Assembly: GCA_046331225.1 (NCBI GenBank)
Contig: JAXLRF010000014.1
Span: 41,078 to 105,077 of the forward strand
Length of the DNA stretch: 64,000 nt
Direction: 5' to 3'
Source: VFMC01 sp046331225
GTDB lineage: Bacteria > Actinomycetota > Acidimicrobiia > Acidimicrobiales > Ilumatobacteraceae
A program made the position numbers and the translations under genes. The notes beneath the pieces were generated by a model that was not told the DNA's origin, searched no databases, and worked only from the letters and a program-made list of their open reading frames with translations. Below are positions 51,120-60,202 of the stretch, one piece after another (within the stretch, counting starts at the first letter, position 1; each line of letters begins with the position of its first letter).

Positions 51120-52010
51120 TCAGCGCAGGTAGTCGAGCAACGACGGCGGCAGGATCTTCGCCGCCACCTGCAACGCCGCCTGGTACGAGCTCTCCTGGGC
51201 CTTGGCCTTGATGAGCGCCTCGACGACGTCGACGTCCTCCACCTCCGACAGCTGCTGGGTGAGCAGCAGCTGGTTGTCCTCGGCGCGAGCCTTCGCCTCG
51301 TCGAGGCGGGCGGCGCGCGTGCCGATCTCCACCGTCGCGGCCGACACGGTCGCGGTGAGGTTGTCGAGGTTGGTGTGCTCGGTGGCGATCGCCGTCGCGT
51401 CACCGTTCTGCACGGCGGTGGCCAGGCGGTCGAGCACCTCGAACACGTCGCCGACCGGACCGCCGGCCGCGCCGAAGATGGCCGGGCCGGTGAGGTTGAT
51501 CGCGATCGACGTCGACGGCGCGACGTCGCGGATGATCGACGCGCCGTTGCCCTGGTAGACGCCGTTGCTGTCGTAGGTCGCGCCAGCGGCGGTGCCGTTG
51601 AAGATCGAGCGCTCGCCGTAGGTGGTGTTGGCCAGCGCGAGCAGCTCGGAGCGCGCCGAGCGGATCTCGGCCGCCATGGCGGTGCGGGCCGCGGGATCGC
51701 CGATGCCACCGGTGTTGGTGGCGCGCACGGCGATGGCCTTCACGTTGCCGAGCGTCGTGAGCGACGACGTGAGCGTCGAGTCGGCGGTCTGCAACCAACC
51801 GGCCGCGTCGTTGAGCGAGCGCAGTCGCTGATCGGCACGACGCATGTCCTGGCGCAGCGCCATCGCGCTCGCGGTCTTGCCCGGGTTGGCCGACGGGCTG
51901 GTGATCTCCTTGCCCGTCGACAGCTTGGTCTGGGTCTCCTGCAGGCGGCTCAGGCCCTGCGACAAATCGCGCAGGGTCGAACGCACCATCATCGAGCTGG
52001 TCACGCGCAT
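51120..52010 (-). CDS. flgL: Flagellar hook-associated protein 3
   Basis: FlgL joins hook to filament with FlgK. The 296-residue protein has flagellin-like ends: VTSSMMVRSTLRDLSQGLSR, LQETQTKLSTGKEITSPSAN and a C-terminal helix SSYQAALQVAAKILPPSLLDYLR-like end. Start lies behind GGAGGTGGTGCACC. Last gene of the flgN-flgK-flgL operon. Confidence 0.94.
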   Translation of the reverse strand: MRVTSSMMVRSTLRDLSQGLSRLQETQTKLSTGKEITSPSANPGKTASAMALRQDMRRADQRLRSLNDAAGWLQTADSTLTSSLTTLGNVKAIAVRATNTGGIGDPAARTAMAAEIRSARSELLALANTTYGERSIFNGTAAGATYDSNGVYQGNGASIIRDVAPSTSIAINLTGPAIFGAAGGPVGDVFEVLDRLATAVQNGDATAIATEHTNLDNLTATVSAATVEIGTRAARLDEAKARAEDNQLLLTQQLSEVEDVDVVEALIKAKAQESSYQAALQVAAKILPPSLLDYLR

Positions 52011-52069
52011 GGTGCACCACCTCCGTCGACGGTCGTCGCGATCGCCGTGGTCGTCGCGAGCTCACTCAT
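52001..52069 (-). CDS. Possible 22-codon leader ORF between flgK and flgL
   Basis: An ATG overlaps the flgK stop as ATGA and opens 22 codons (MSELATTTAIATTVDGGGAP...), ending just inside flgL. The flgL ribosome-binding site GGAGGTGG lies inside it. It could couple flgL translation to flgK, or be chance. No homology basis. Confidence 0.25.
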   Translation of the reverse strand: MSELATTTAIATTVDGGGAPCA

Positions 52070-53439
52070 CGGCCGACCGTCCCGGTGCGCTCGATCAGGA
52101 AGCCGAGCATCTCGTCCACCACCGTGATCACCCGAGCGTTGGCCTCGAAGGCGCGCTGCGCGGCGGTGAGGTTGGCCATCTCCTCGTCGATGCTCACCGA
52201 GCCGACCGAGTCGGCCTCGCGCACGGCGTTGTCGGCCACCTGGTCCTGGATGTCGGCGCGGTTCTTGGCCGCCCGGGTCTCGACGGCCAGGGTGGTGACG
52301 AACGACGAGTACTTCGCGTCGGCACCACCGGCGGCGTCGGCCAGCGCGGCGATCTTGCGGGCCTGCTCGCCGTCGAGCACTCCCGGCGCGGTCGGGCCGG
52401 GCAACACCGGCGCGCCTGCGGCGATGTGGCTCGGCTGGCCGGCCACGTCGGTCGACAGGCTGATCGTCGCGGCCGTGGTGTTGGCCGGGTCGAAGAACTG
52501 GCGCCCCGTGGTGCTGGTCTGGTCGTACCCCGCGGTGTGCAGCGCGTTGACGTTGGTGACGAGCGTGTTGGCCACGTCGTCGAGCAGTGTCTTGTACCGC
52601 GGCACCACGTCGGTGATCACCCCGGTGAGTGCCTGCGCCTCGCCCGACGTCGGGTTCACCGCGGCGCTGTCGCTCACCCAGCGCAGCGGTCCGGTCGTGC
52701 CGTCGACCTTCTGCACGATCGTGCCGGTCACGAGGGCACGGCCACCGACGAACACGTCGACGGTGCCGTTGTCGTTGGTGCGCCCGATGGCGCCGGTGAG
52801 GTTGGCGAGCTTGCCGACGAGCAGGTCGCGCTGGTCGAGCAGGTCGTTGTTGCCCTGGAACGACGAGGCGATCGTGCTGTTCAGCGCGGCCACCTGGTCG
52901 GCCAGGTCGTTCACCTCGCCGGCCAGCGTGCCCATACGGGCGACGGCGGTGTCGGCGACGGCCTGCAGGTCGTTCGACGAACGGTGCAGCGACGTGACGA
53001 GCGTCTGCGCGTTCTCGAGCAGCTGGGTACGGTTGGCCAGGTTGCCCGGATCGTTGGCCAGATCGGTCCACGAGCTCCAGAACACGTCGAGCGCCTTCGC
53101 GAGCCCCAGGTCGGTCGGTTCGGGGAACACGCCCTCCACCGTCTTCATCGAGGTGCTGGTCGTGTTGGCCGCGGTGCGTGCCGCGTCCTCCCTCACCGCA
53201 CGGGCGGCCAGCAGTGCGTCGTACGAGCGGCTCGTGCCGATGACGTCGACGCCGTAGCTCTGCGACCGGCCGGCGAACACACCCGATGCGGCGCTCGTGC
53301 CGAGCGACACCAGGTCGGCGCGCTGGCGGTGGTAGCCCTCGGTCGACGCGTTGGCGACGTTGTGGGCGATGATGTCGAGCTGCCGACGCTGGGCCTGCAT
53401 GCCCGTGAAGGCGGTGTTGAGCGACGAGAGGTTGGCCAT
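52066..53439 (-). CDS. flgK: Flagellar hook-associated protein 1
   Basis: FlgK is the first hook-filament junction protein. 457 residues: N-terminal LSSLNTAFTGMQAQRRQLDI with IAHNVANASTEGYHRQRADL, and the C-terminal coil (VDEEMANLTAAQRAFEANAR-type, ending RVITVVDEMLGFLIERTGTV). Starts 10 bases after flgN. Confidence 0.95.
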   Translation of the reverse strand: MANLSSLNTAFTGMQAQRRQLDIIAHNVANASTEGYHRQRADLVSLGTSAASGVFAGRSQSYGVDVIGTSRSYDALLAARAVREDAARTAANTTSTSMKTVEGVFPEPTDLGLAKALDVFWSSWTDLANDPGNLANRTQLLENAQTLVTSLHRSSNDLQAVADTAVARMGTLAGEVNDLADQVAALNSTIASSFQGNNDLLDQRDLLVGKLANLTGAIGRTNDNGTVDVFVGGRALVTGTIVQKVDGTTGPLRWVSDSAAVNPTSGEAQALTGVITDVVPRYKTLLDDVANTLVTNVNALHTAGYDQTSTTGRQFFDPANTTAATISLSTDVAGQPSHIAAGAPVLPGPTAPGVLDGEQARKIAALADAAGGADAKYSSFVTTLAVETRAAKNRADIQDQVADNAVREADSVGSVSIDEEMANLTAAQRAFEANARVITVVDEMLGFLIERTGTVGR

Positions 53440-53449
53440 CAGGTCCTCC

Positions 53450-53938
53450 TCACACGGTCCGGTCGAGGCGCAGGGCGCCCACGGCGAGCGGCGTGGTCAT
53501 CCCACGGGGGTCGTACACGTCGACGCTCTGTTCGCCGAGCGAGGCGATGATCTCGCGCGATCGCATCAGGCTGCGCTTGGCCATCTCGCTGTTGGCACGC
53601 GAGATCTCCTCGATCTCGGCCTGCAGCGACAGCAGGTGCAGCCGGTGCTGCGACAGCAGGTTCGCCCACGGTGCGCCGACGTGCTCGATCAGCTCGGCCA
53701 GGCTGGCCGTCTGGGGCATGCGCACCTGGCGGGCCAGCCGCGCCGCGGCGTGGGCCCGGGCGGCCTCGATCTCGCCGATCGCCTCGATGACCGCCTCGAG
53801 TTCGGCGGTCACGTAGGGGATCCAGCGGGCGCGCCCTGCGGCGAGCAGGAGGCCCTGCACGTCGAGCTTGTAGACGAGCTGCTCGAGGAGCTCGCGCATC
53901 GTCCAGAGTTGCTGGGAGAGGTCCTCGGCGGGTTCCAC
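53450..53938 (-). CDS. flgN: Flagellar chaperone FlgN
   Basis: FlgN escorts FlgK and FlgL to the export gate. The 162-residue helical protein matches actinobacterial FlgN: DLSQQLWTMRELLEQLVYKL and LLLAAGRARWI at the start. GTG 53938 is chosen because the similarity begins just before the internal ATG at 53899. The long frame further upstream is shadow. First gene of flgN-flgK-flgL, divergent from flbD. Confidence 0.85.
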   Translation of the reverse strand: MEPAEDLSQQLWTMRELLEQLVYKLDVQGLLLAAGRARWIPYVTAELEAVIEAIGEIEAARAHAAARLARQVRMPQTASLAELIEHVGAPWANLLSQHRLHLLSLQAEIEEISRANSEMAKRSLMRSREIIASLGEQSVDVYDPRGMTTPLAVGALRLDRTV

Positions 53939-54040
53939 GGAGAGGATCGTCCGGAGTCGGCGCCGAGATGCCACCGTTTCCGAGCCAACGGGCACACTCG
54001 CGATGGTCGTTGCTTTGTGGCGCGACGGGCGCCGATCAGC

Positions 54041-54046
54041 ACAGTC
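54041..54046 (+). promoter_or_regulatory. ACAGTC box before flbD-motA-motB
   Basis: Exact ACAGTC 6 bases before the flbD ATG, with GCCGATCAGC just upstream. No clear TG-rich partner at 16-18 bases. The closeness to the ATG would mean an almost leaderless message if it is a -10 element. Confidence 0.4.
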
Positions 54047-54052
54047 CACGAC

Positions 54053-54397
54053 ATGATCCGCCTCACGAGGCTGCGTCAGACGGAATCGCTCTGGCTGAAC
54101 CCCGACCACATCGAACGCCTCGAGCGCCACCACGAGACCGTGGTGCGCCTGCTCAACGGTGCCGAGTACGTCGTGGTCGAGACCCCGGAGGAGATCGTCG
54201 ACCAGGTGACCTACCTGCGCGCCCGCTCGATCGCGCTCGCCGCCCGCCTCGCCGCGGACGAGCTCGAGACCTCCACCTCGACGACCCTGCCCGCCGCGGC
54301 TGCGGTGAGCCCGTTGCCCACGGTCGGCAACGGCGACGACCCCGAGTCGGGCCACTCGCAGGTGTCGCCCCACTCGTCGGAAGCCACGGAGGGCTGA
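54053..54397 (+). CDS. flbD: FlbD family flagellar protein
   Basis: The 114-residue product has the FlbD/SwrD domain in its first 60 residues (IRLTRLRQTESLWLNPDHIE, VVRLLNGAEYVVVETPEEIV). SwrD in Bacillus raises motor torque and always lies next to flagellar genes. A Thr/Ser/Pro-rich tail of about 40 residues is extra. motA follows at 3 bases. Confidence 0.9.
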   Translation: MIRLTRLRQTESLWLNPDHIERLERHHETVVRLLNGAEYVVVETPEEIVDQVTYLRARSIALAARLAADELETSTSTTLPAAAAVSPLPTVGNGDDPESGHSQVSPHSSEATEG

Positions 54398-54400
54398 ACC

Positions 54401-55186
54401 ATGCCGGCAACACTCGTCGGATTCCTCGTCGCGCTCGTCCTCGTGATGATGGGCGCGCAGACGCACCACGTGAGCCCGGTGTTCCTCGTGTCGAACATCA
54501 CCGCGCTGCTCATCGTGCCCGGTGGCGCCCTCGGCGCCACGATGGCCAGCTACGAGTTCACCGCCACCACCGGCATCTTCGGTGCGATCATGAAGGCGTT
54601 GCTCGGCAAGGACAAGCCGGTCGACATGGAGAAGACGATCACCACGCTCGTCGAGTTCGCCCGCAAGGCCCGCGGTGAGGGCCTGCTCGCCCTCGAGAGC
54701 GAGATGGCCGGCCTCGACGACCCGTTCATGAAGCGCGGGTTGCAGCTCGCGATCGACGGTTCCGACCCCGACGCCGTCGCGCAGGTGATGAAGGCCGAGA
54801 TCAAGGCGATGAAGGTGCGCCACAAACTCGCGTCGGACTGGTGCCAGTCGTACGGCATCTTCGCCCCGACCTTCGGCATCATCGGCGCCGTCATCGGCCT
54901 CATCGCCACGCTGGGCGAGCTCGATCACCCGGAGAAACTCGGTTCGGGTATCGCCGGCGCGTTCGTCGCCACCTTCCTCGGCGTGTTCCTCGCCAACGGC
55001 GTGATGCTGCCCTTCTCGGCTCGCATGAAGCGCATGTCGGCCCAGGAGGTGCAGGCCCGCGAGATGGTGGTCGAGGGCGTGCTCGCCATCCAGGGCGGGC
55101 AGAACCCACGCGTGATCGAAGAGACCCTGATGAGCTACCTCTCGCCCAAGGAGGCGGAGGCGATGCGCAGCTCGTCGGGTGGGTGA
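54401..55186 (+). CDS. motA: Flagellar motor stator protein MotA
   Basis: 261-residue stator subunit with four membrane spans and the large cytoplasmic loop between the second and third. Typical: IVPGGALGATMASYEFTATT, ARKARGEGLLALESEMAGLD, DWCQSYGIFAPTFGIIGAVI and LANGVMLPFSARMKRMSA. Upstream of motB with a 14-base gap. Confidence 0.96.
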   Translation: MPATLVGFLVALVLVMMGAQTHHVSPVFLVSNITALLIVPGGALGATMASYEFTATTGIFGAIMKALLGKDKPVDMEKTITTLVEFARKARGEGLLALESEMAGLDDPFMKRGLQLAIDGSDPDAVAQVMKAEIKAMKVRHKLASDWCQSYGIFAPTFGIIGAVIGLIATLGELDHPEKLGSGIAGAFVATFLGVFLANGVMLPFSARMKRMSAQEVQAREMVVEGVLAIQGGQNPRVIEETLMSYLSPKEAEAMRSSSGG

Positions 55187-55200
55187 GATGAGGTGACCCG

Positions 55201-56097
55201 ATGAGCGGTGGGCACGGTGGCAAGAAGGGCCACAAGCAGCACGAAGAGCACGAAGAGCACGAGGAGCACGTCAACCACGAGGCGTGGGTGATCCCGTACG
55301 CCGACATGCTGACCCTGCTCATGGCGCTGTTCCTGGTGCTGTTCGCGATCGGTCGCACCGACATCGAGAAGTACAAGAAGCTCGCCGAGAGCTTCCGCGA
55401 GTCGTTCGGCGGCGGCGGCCCCACGCAGGTGGTCACGATCAGCGAGGGCAGTGGGGGCGACTCGCCGATGGACGGCGGCGACGGTGTGCTCGACTCGAAC
55501 TCACTGCCGAGCACGGCCGCGGGCACGGGCAACGGCGACGGCACCGGTCTCGCCACCCCGACCGACCTGCAGATCGAGCAGGCTCGCCAGGAGGCCGAGA
55601 AGGAAGCCGCCCAGGATGCGCTCGACCAGCTGCAGGAGGTGCAGGACCAGATCCAGCAGGCGGCCGACGCGGCCGGCTTCGGCGGGAACCTGCGGTTCGA
55701 GTTCAACGGTGAAGGCCTGGTCGTCAGCCTGCTCAACTCGTCGGGCGTGCTGTTCGACAGCGGCAAGTACACGCTCAAGCCGGCGGGTCAGCAGGAGCTG
55801 ATCACCATCGTCCCGGCGCTGCAGGCGATCCCCAACACGATCTCGATCGAGGGTCACACCGACAACGTCGGCAGCCTCGACGCCAACTGGGACCTGTCGC
55901 TGCGGCGCGCCAACGCCGTCCGCCGCTTCGTCGAGGCGCAGGGCGGGTTCGACGAGCGGCTGAAGTTGGCCGCCTGGGGCGAGGAGCACCCGATCGCCGA
56001 CAACGGCACGGCCGAGGGACGAGCCCTGAACCGCCGCGTCGAGATCATCATCCTCAGCGACATCTCGCTCGACCCGGCGCTCGGCAACGACGCCTGA
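55201..56097 (+). CDS. motB: Flagellar motor stator protein MotB
   Basis: 298 residues. A His/Glu/Lys-rich N-terminus (three HEE triplets, residues ~14-23), one membrane span with the ion-binding aspartate Asp35 in YADMLTLLMALF, a plug/linker, and a C-terminal OmpA-like peptidoglycan-binding domain (ISIEGHTDNVGSL, NRRVEIIIL). Which ion is used cannot be settled from the motif alone. Confidence 0.95.
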   Translation: MSGGHGGKKGHKQHEEHEEHEEHVNHEAWVIPYADMLTLLMALFLVLFAIGRTDIEKYKKLAESFRESFGGGGPTQVVTISEGSGGDSPMDGGDGVLDSNSLPSTAAGTGNGDGTGLATPTDLQIEQARQEAEKEAAQDALDQLQEVQDQIQQAADAAGFGGNLRFEFNGEGLVVSLLNSSGVLFDSGKYTLKPAGQQELITIVPALQAIPNTISIEGHTDNVGSLDANWDLSLRRANAVRRFVEAQGGFDERLKLAAWGEEHPIADNGTAEGRALNRRVEIIILSDISLDPALGNDA

Positions 56098-56101
56098 ACC
56101 C

Positions 56102-56131
56102 TGGCACGCAGGCTCGTCTCTCCGGACAGTC
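56102..56131 (+). promoter_or_regulatory. Putative flagellar-class promoter of fliL
   Basis: TGGCAC, 18-base spacer, ACAGTC (56126-56131), 55 bases before fliL. The cheY site has the same TGGCAC. Confidence 0.5.
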
Positions 56132-56185
56132 AAGACCAGGGAAACCCCCACACGAAGAGCACCCTGACGACACGGACGGTCACCC

Positions 56186-56701
56186 ATGGGCAAGAAGAAG
56201 GACGACAAGGCCGGCGAGGACGGCGCGAAGAAGAAGAGCCCGGTCATGCTGATCGGGATGTGCGTCGCGCTCGCCGGCGTGGGCTACATGCTCGGCGGCC
56301 GCTCGGCCGGCGCCGGCACCGCTGCCGCCCCCAGCACGACCATCGTGCAGCTCGAGGGCTGCCCCGAGGGCACCGACGCCAACGCCGTCGAGGAGAACAC
56401 CCTCGACCTCGAGTCGATGAGCATCAACCTGACCGACGGCCACTACCTGCGCGTGACGATCTCCCTGGCCCTGTGCCCGGGTGTGGTCGGCGTGAGCGCC
56501 GGTGGCGAGGGTGCGGCCGAGGGGCTCAACACCGCGCCGGCGAAGGACATCATCGTCTCGACGCTGTCGGGCAACTCGATGGCCACGCTCAGCGAGCCCG
56601 AGGGCCGCGAGAACATCAAGGAACTGCTCACCGAGCGGCTGCGCAACAAGTACCCCGACGAGGTGTACGAGATCTACTTCCTCGAGTTCGTGATGCAGTG
56701 A
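56186..56701 (+). CDS. fliL: Flagellar basal body-associated protein FliL
   Basis: FliL is a single-span protein that supports the stator. 171 residues with a Lys-rich N-terminus, a membrane span (about 25-42, VMLIGMCVALAGVGYMLGG) and the C-terminal DUF-type domain (YLRVTISLALCP, RENIKELLTERLRNKYPDEV, YFLEFVMQ). A strong terminator follows 22 bases after the stop. Confidence 0.92.
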   Translation: MGKKKDDKAGEDGAKKKSPVMLIGMCVALAGVGYMLGGRSAGAGTAAAPSTTIVQLEGCPEGTDANAVEENTLDLESMSINLTDGHYLRVTISLALCPGVVGVSAGGEGAAEGLNTAPAKDIIVSTLSGNSMATLSEPEGRENIKELLTERLRNKYPDEVYEIYFLEFVMQ

Positions 56702-56722
56702 TCTGATCGACCCGATCGCGCG

Positions 56723-56757
56723 ACGAGGGGCGGGTGCCGGTGGCACCCGCCCCTCGT
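56723..56757. terminator. Strong bidirectional terminator after fliL
   Basis: ACGAGGGGCGGGTGCC pairs perfectly with GGCACCCGCCCCTCGT over 16 bp with a GGT loop. It separates fliL from the convergent EAL-HDOD gene. Confidence 0.85.
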
Positions 56758-56760
56758 GCG

Positions 56761-56808
56761 CGTCAGGACGTCAGTTCGCAGTTCGTCAGGACGCCAGTGC
56801 GTCAGGAC
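56761..56808. repeat. Three CGTCAGGAC copies after fliL terminator
   Basis: Exact copies at 56761-56769, 56784-56792 and 56800-56808; the last reaches the 3' end of the EAL-HDOD gene. No clear function. Confidence 0.6.
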
Positions 56809-58031
56809 TGCGAACCGGTGAGCTCGCGGCGCAGGCTCTCGCCCCACACCGCACCGTCGCCGAAGCTCTCGCGCAGCTGGCGGGCGTCGTCGGGGCGCAG
56901 CCGGTCGAGCGCCGCGGTGTCGGCCCGCTCGAAGGCGTACACGGCGGCGAGCACCGTGCCGACGGGGCCGCTGCCGTCGAGCAGCGCCCGCCGCACGTCG
57001 GTCTGCACCGGCAGGTCGGCCAACAGCTCGGGCATCGGGCTCTGGAACACGGCGTCGATCACCGACAGCAGGCCGGCGGTGAAGCAGTCGTTCGCGAGCT
57101 GCGGGTCGTCGGCCAGGCCGGCCGCCATCTTCGCTCGCGTCGCGGCGAGCACGATCAGCTCCTCGTTCACACGCGTGGCCTTGGTGGCCATCGTCAACAG
57201 CACCGCCAGGTGTCGCACCTGCGCGAGGCCGAGCATCACGATCGCGTGGCGGATCGACTGCACGTGCACGGTCAGGCCGTACGAGCTCGAGTTCACCAGC
57301 CGCAGCAGGCCGTAGGCGAGCGTCGGATCGGTGGCGATCAGCTCCTCCACCCGGTCGAGGTCGACGTCGGGACGGTTCACCTCGGCCATCAGCTGCACGG
57401 CCGCCGTCAGGTTGGCCGGCCGTTCCGTGCGACCCATCACCTCGGGCTTCGCGAAGAAGTAGCCCTGGAACAGGTCGAAGCCGAGCTCGCTCGTCTCCTC
57501 GAACGCCGCGTGCTCCTCCACCTTGGCGGCGAGCTTCAGCGCACCGGGGAACACCTCGGCGATCTCGGCCACCAGCTTCGGCATGCGGATCTGCGGCACC
57601 GCCGGGACGTCGACCTTCACCACGCTCACCAGCGGTGCGATCACCGGGTACGCCTCGTGATCCACCGACGACACGTCGCTCAGCGCGAAGCGCATGCCGC
57701 GCTCGTGCGCGGCGCGGAGGGCGTCGATCGAGGCCGGGTCGAACTCGAAGTCGGCCTCGAGCTCGATCACGGCACGGTCGGCCGGGAGGATGTCGAGGAT
57801 GCCGCTGTGGAGGATCCCGTTGGCCGCGTTGATGAACCCGAAGCGGTCACCGACCACGCGGTCGAAGCCCCATTCGAGCATCGCCACCTCGAGCACCCGG
57901 CGTGTGGCGTCGTCCGGATCGCGGAAGAACGCCATGTTCTCCGACCCGTTGCGGTAGAGCAGTTCGTAGGCGTACGTCCGGCGCTTGCGGTCGAAGATGG
58001 GTTGGCGACCGAGGAAGACGCTCGTCGACAT
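56802..58031 (-). CDS. EAL-HDOD signalling protein
   Basis: 409-residue protein. N-terminal EAL-type domain (QPIFDRKRRTYAYELLYR, ALSDVSS, GFDLFQGYFFAKPEV) with the catalytic EAL replaced by ELL, so hydrolysis of c-di-GMP is unlikely, as is usual in YuxH-type proteins. C-terminal HDOD domain (DPTLAYGLLRLVNSSSYGL, RHAIVMLGLAQVRHLAVLL). HDOD proteins act in signalling linked to motility. Located between flagellar and chemotaxis genes. Confidence 0.9.
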   Translation of the reverse strand: MSTSVFLGRQPIFDRKRRTYAYELLYRNGSENMAFFRDPDDATRRVLEVAMLEWGFDRVVGDRFGFINAANGILHSGILDILPADRAVIELEADFEFDPASIDALRAAHERGMRFALSDVSSVDHEAYPVIAPLVSVVKVDVPAVPQIRMPKLVAEIAEVFPGALKLAAKVEEHAAFEETSELGFDLFQGYFFAKPEVMGRTERPANLTAAVQLMAEVNRPDVDLDRVEELIATDPTLAYGLLRLVNSSSYGLTVHVQSIRHAIVMLGLAQVRHLAVLLTMATKATRVNEELIVLAATRAKMAAGLADDPQLANDCFTAGLLSVIDAVFQSPMPELLADLPVQTDVRRALLDGSGPVGTVLAAVYAFERADTAALDRLRPDDARQLRESFGDGAVWGESLRRELTGSQS

Positions 58032-58111
58032 GCGGCCCGCTCCTTGTGCTGTCGTTCGTGCCCGCGCCGCGGACGCGCGTCGCGAGCGGAGGTGTGCTCA
58101 GGTGACCGTCC

Positions 58112-58132
58112 GGCGCGGCCGACGGCCGCGCC
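58112..58132 (-). terminator. Hairpin after the MCP gene
   Basis: GGCGCGGCC and GGCCGCGCC form a 9-bp perfect stem with loop GAC, 15 bases downstream of the MCP stop on the - strand. Confidence 0.65.
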
Positions 58133-58146
58133 AGGAGGTCGACGGG

Positions 58147-60168
58147 TCAGTAGCGGAACGAGCCGACGAGGGTCTGCAGGTCGCTCGCCATGCGGGCGAG
58201 CTCGCTCGCCGCACGGCTCGAGTCCTCGGCACCGTTCGCCGTGCTCTGGGCCGCCACGGCCACCGTGTGCATGTTGTTGGTGATCTCCTGGCTGCCGCGG
58301 CTGGCTTCGCCGACGGAGCGTGCGATCTCGCTGGTGGTGGCGGCCTGTTCTTCGACGGCGGCGGCGATCGTGTCCTGGAAGTGGGCGATCTGGTCGATGA
58401 TCGTGAGGATCCCGGTGATCGAGTCGACGCTGCTGGTGGTGTCGTTCTGGATCGCGTCGATCTTGGCCGAGATGTCCTCGGTGGCCTTGGCTGTCTCCTT
58501 GGCCAACTCCTTGACCTCGTTGGCGACGACGGCGAAGCCCTTGCCGGCTTCGCCGGCTCGTGCGGCCTCGATGGTCGCGTTGAGTGCGAGGAGGTTGGTC
58601 TGCTGGGCGATGCCGGTGATCACCTTGACGATCTGGCCGATCTCGGCGCTCGAATCACCGAGCAACGACACGGTCTGGTTCGTCACCTTCGCCTGCTCGA
58701 CGGCCTGCGACGCGACCTTGGCCGCCTCGCTCGCGTTGCGGGCGATCTCCTTGATCGACGACGACATCTGGTCCGAGGCCGCGGACACGGTCTCGACGTT
58801 GCGGGCGACCTCGACGGAGGCGTCCGACACGAAGCTCACCTGGCGTGACGTCTCGGCCGAGTTCGAGCCCATGCCCACCGAGAGCATCTGCAGCTCCTCG
58901 GCGGCGGCGGCGAGTGCCTCGCTGTTGGCGGCGATCGCCTGGATCGACGAACGCAGATCACCGAGCAGCTTGTCGACGGCCTCGCCCATGCGGCCGATCG
59001 CGTCGTCGCCGCGCACGGTCACCTGTGCGGTCAGGTCGCCGGCGGCGGCCTGGGCCAGCGTGCGGCTCAGCTCGTCCACCTTGGCGGCCAGCTCGGCGGC
59101 CACGGCGCGCTCGCGCTCCTGGGCCTGCGCAGCCTGCTGCTCGACCCGCACCCGGTCGCTGATGTCCATCCACGTCGACATGTAGCCGAGCGGGCGGCCG
59201 TCGCTGCCGACGACCTCCTGCACGTGCACCTCGACCGTGCCGATGTCCCCCATCGGCGTCACGGGGTCGCGGGTGCCGTCGATGAAGCCCTGCAGGCTGG
59301 TGAGCTTCGCGCCGAGCGCTTGCTCGGCCGCCACGGGCATGAACTGCTCGTAGCGCCGCCAGATCGCGGTGCCGGCGTCGTTGATGTACACGCAGCGCAG
59401 CTCCGGATCGACGAACAGCGTCGCGAGCGACGACTGCTCGACCATCGCGTTCACCTTCGCCATCTCCTCCTGGAGCGTGTTCATCGCCGTCACCGAGTGC
59501 AGCACCCGGCGACCGATGAAGCCGAAGGCGACCAGCGCGAACAGCGTGGCGATGATGGTGATGAGCATGCCCCGGTCGCCGGTCGAGTGGGCCTCGTCCG
59601 ACAGCGCGATGCTCTGCTCCTCGAGCACGTCGCTCAGCGTCTCCTGCGTCTCGCGCAGCGCGTCCATCGGCGCGACCGCGGCGCGGTACGCACCCTCGAG
59701 CTGCTGCGGGGTGAGCATCGCCGCGGCGGTGGTGTCGAAGCTCGCGGCGAACGCCTGCCACGCCTGGTACGCCTCGTCGACGGCGGCCATCTCCTCGACA
59801 CCCACACCGGTCGACTCCACGTAGGCGCGCACCTCGCCGAGGTGCTCGTCCAGGTCGGCCGTCGCCTGATCGGCCTGATCGGTCAGGTCGGCCGCGAGCG
59901 ACGTCACACCGTTCTGCAGCGCGAGCACGGTGCCGAGGGTGTGCCGGGCGATGGCGGTGCCGTCACCCATCGACTGCTCGAGCGACAGCACGGCGAGGCC
60001 GGCGCGGTTCACGTCCGACACCGAGTCCTGCTCGGACCGTGTGGTGAGTGTCGACACCACGCCGCCGACGGCGAGCAGTGCGACGATCACGGCGCCGAAG
60101 CGCAGCAGTCGGGGACGGGTGAGCGCACGAGTGCCGTGCGCAGGCGCGGAGGCGATCCGGGAGTGCAT
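58147..60168 (-). CDS. Methyl-accepting chemotaxis protein with PAS domain
   Basis: 673-residue receptor. Two membrane spans (about 25-45 and 203-222) frame an extracytoplasmic four-helix sensor; a PAS domain (about 230-340), HAMP (about 355-410) and the signalling domain follow. The hairpin tip contains IAQQTNLLALNATIEAARAG and GKGFAVVANEVKELA. The C-terminus (ELARMASDLQTLVGSFRY) is almost identical to the partial receptor at 63881. It precedes a terminator stem. Confidence 0.95.
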   Translation of the reverse strand: MHSRIASAPAHGTRALTRPRLLRFGAVIVALLAVGGVVSTLTTRSEQDSVSDVNRAGLAVLSLEQSMGDGTAIARHTLGTVLALQNGVTSLAADLTDQADQATADLDEHLGEVRAYVESTGVGVEEMAAVDEAYQAWQAFAASFDTTAAAMLTPQQLEGAYRAAVAPMDALRETQETLSDVLEEQSIALSDEAHSTGDRGMLITIIATLFALVAFGFIGRRVLHSVTAMNTLQEEMAKVNAMVEQSSLATLFVDPELRCVYINDAGTAIWRRYEQFMPVAAEQALGAKLTSLQGFIDGTRDPVTPMGDIGTVEVHVQEVVGSDGRPLGYMSTWMDISDRVRVEQQAAQAQERERAVAAELAAKVDELSRTLAQAAAGDLTAQVTVRGDDAIGRMGEAVDKLLGDLRSSIQAIAANSEALAAAAEELQMLSVGMGSNSAETSRQVSFVSDASVEVARNVETVSAASDQMSSSIKEIARNASEAAKVASQAVEQAKVTNQTVSLLGDSSAEIGQIVKVITGIAQQTNLLALNATIEAARAGEAGKGFAVVANEVKELAKETAKATEDISAKIDAIQNDTTSSVDSITGILTIIDQIAHFQDTIAAAVEEQAATTSEIARSVGEASRGSQEITNNMHTVAVAAQSTANGAEDSSRAASELARMASDLQTLVGSFRY

Positions 60169-60202
60169 CGAGGTCTCCTCTGGAGAAGGGTCGGGGGGAG
60201 GG

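Noticed and set aside
54026..54046. Enterobacterial sigma-28 -10 element (GCCGATAA-like GCCGATCA before flbD)
   Set aside because: A single near match without the TAAA -35 element; not repeated at other flagellar genes.
56102..56131. Sigma-54 promoter (TGGCAC) at fliL and cheY
   Set aside because: The second element TTGC(A/T) is missing five bases downstream at both sites; the shared ACAGTC lies 17-18 bases away instead.
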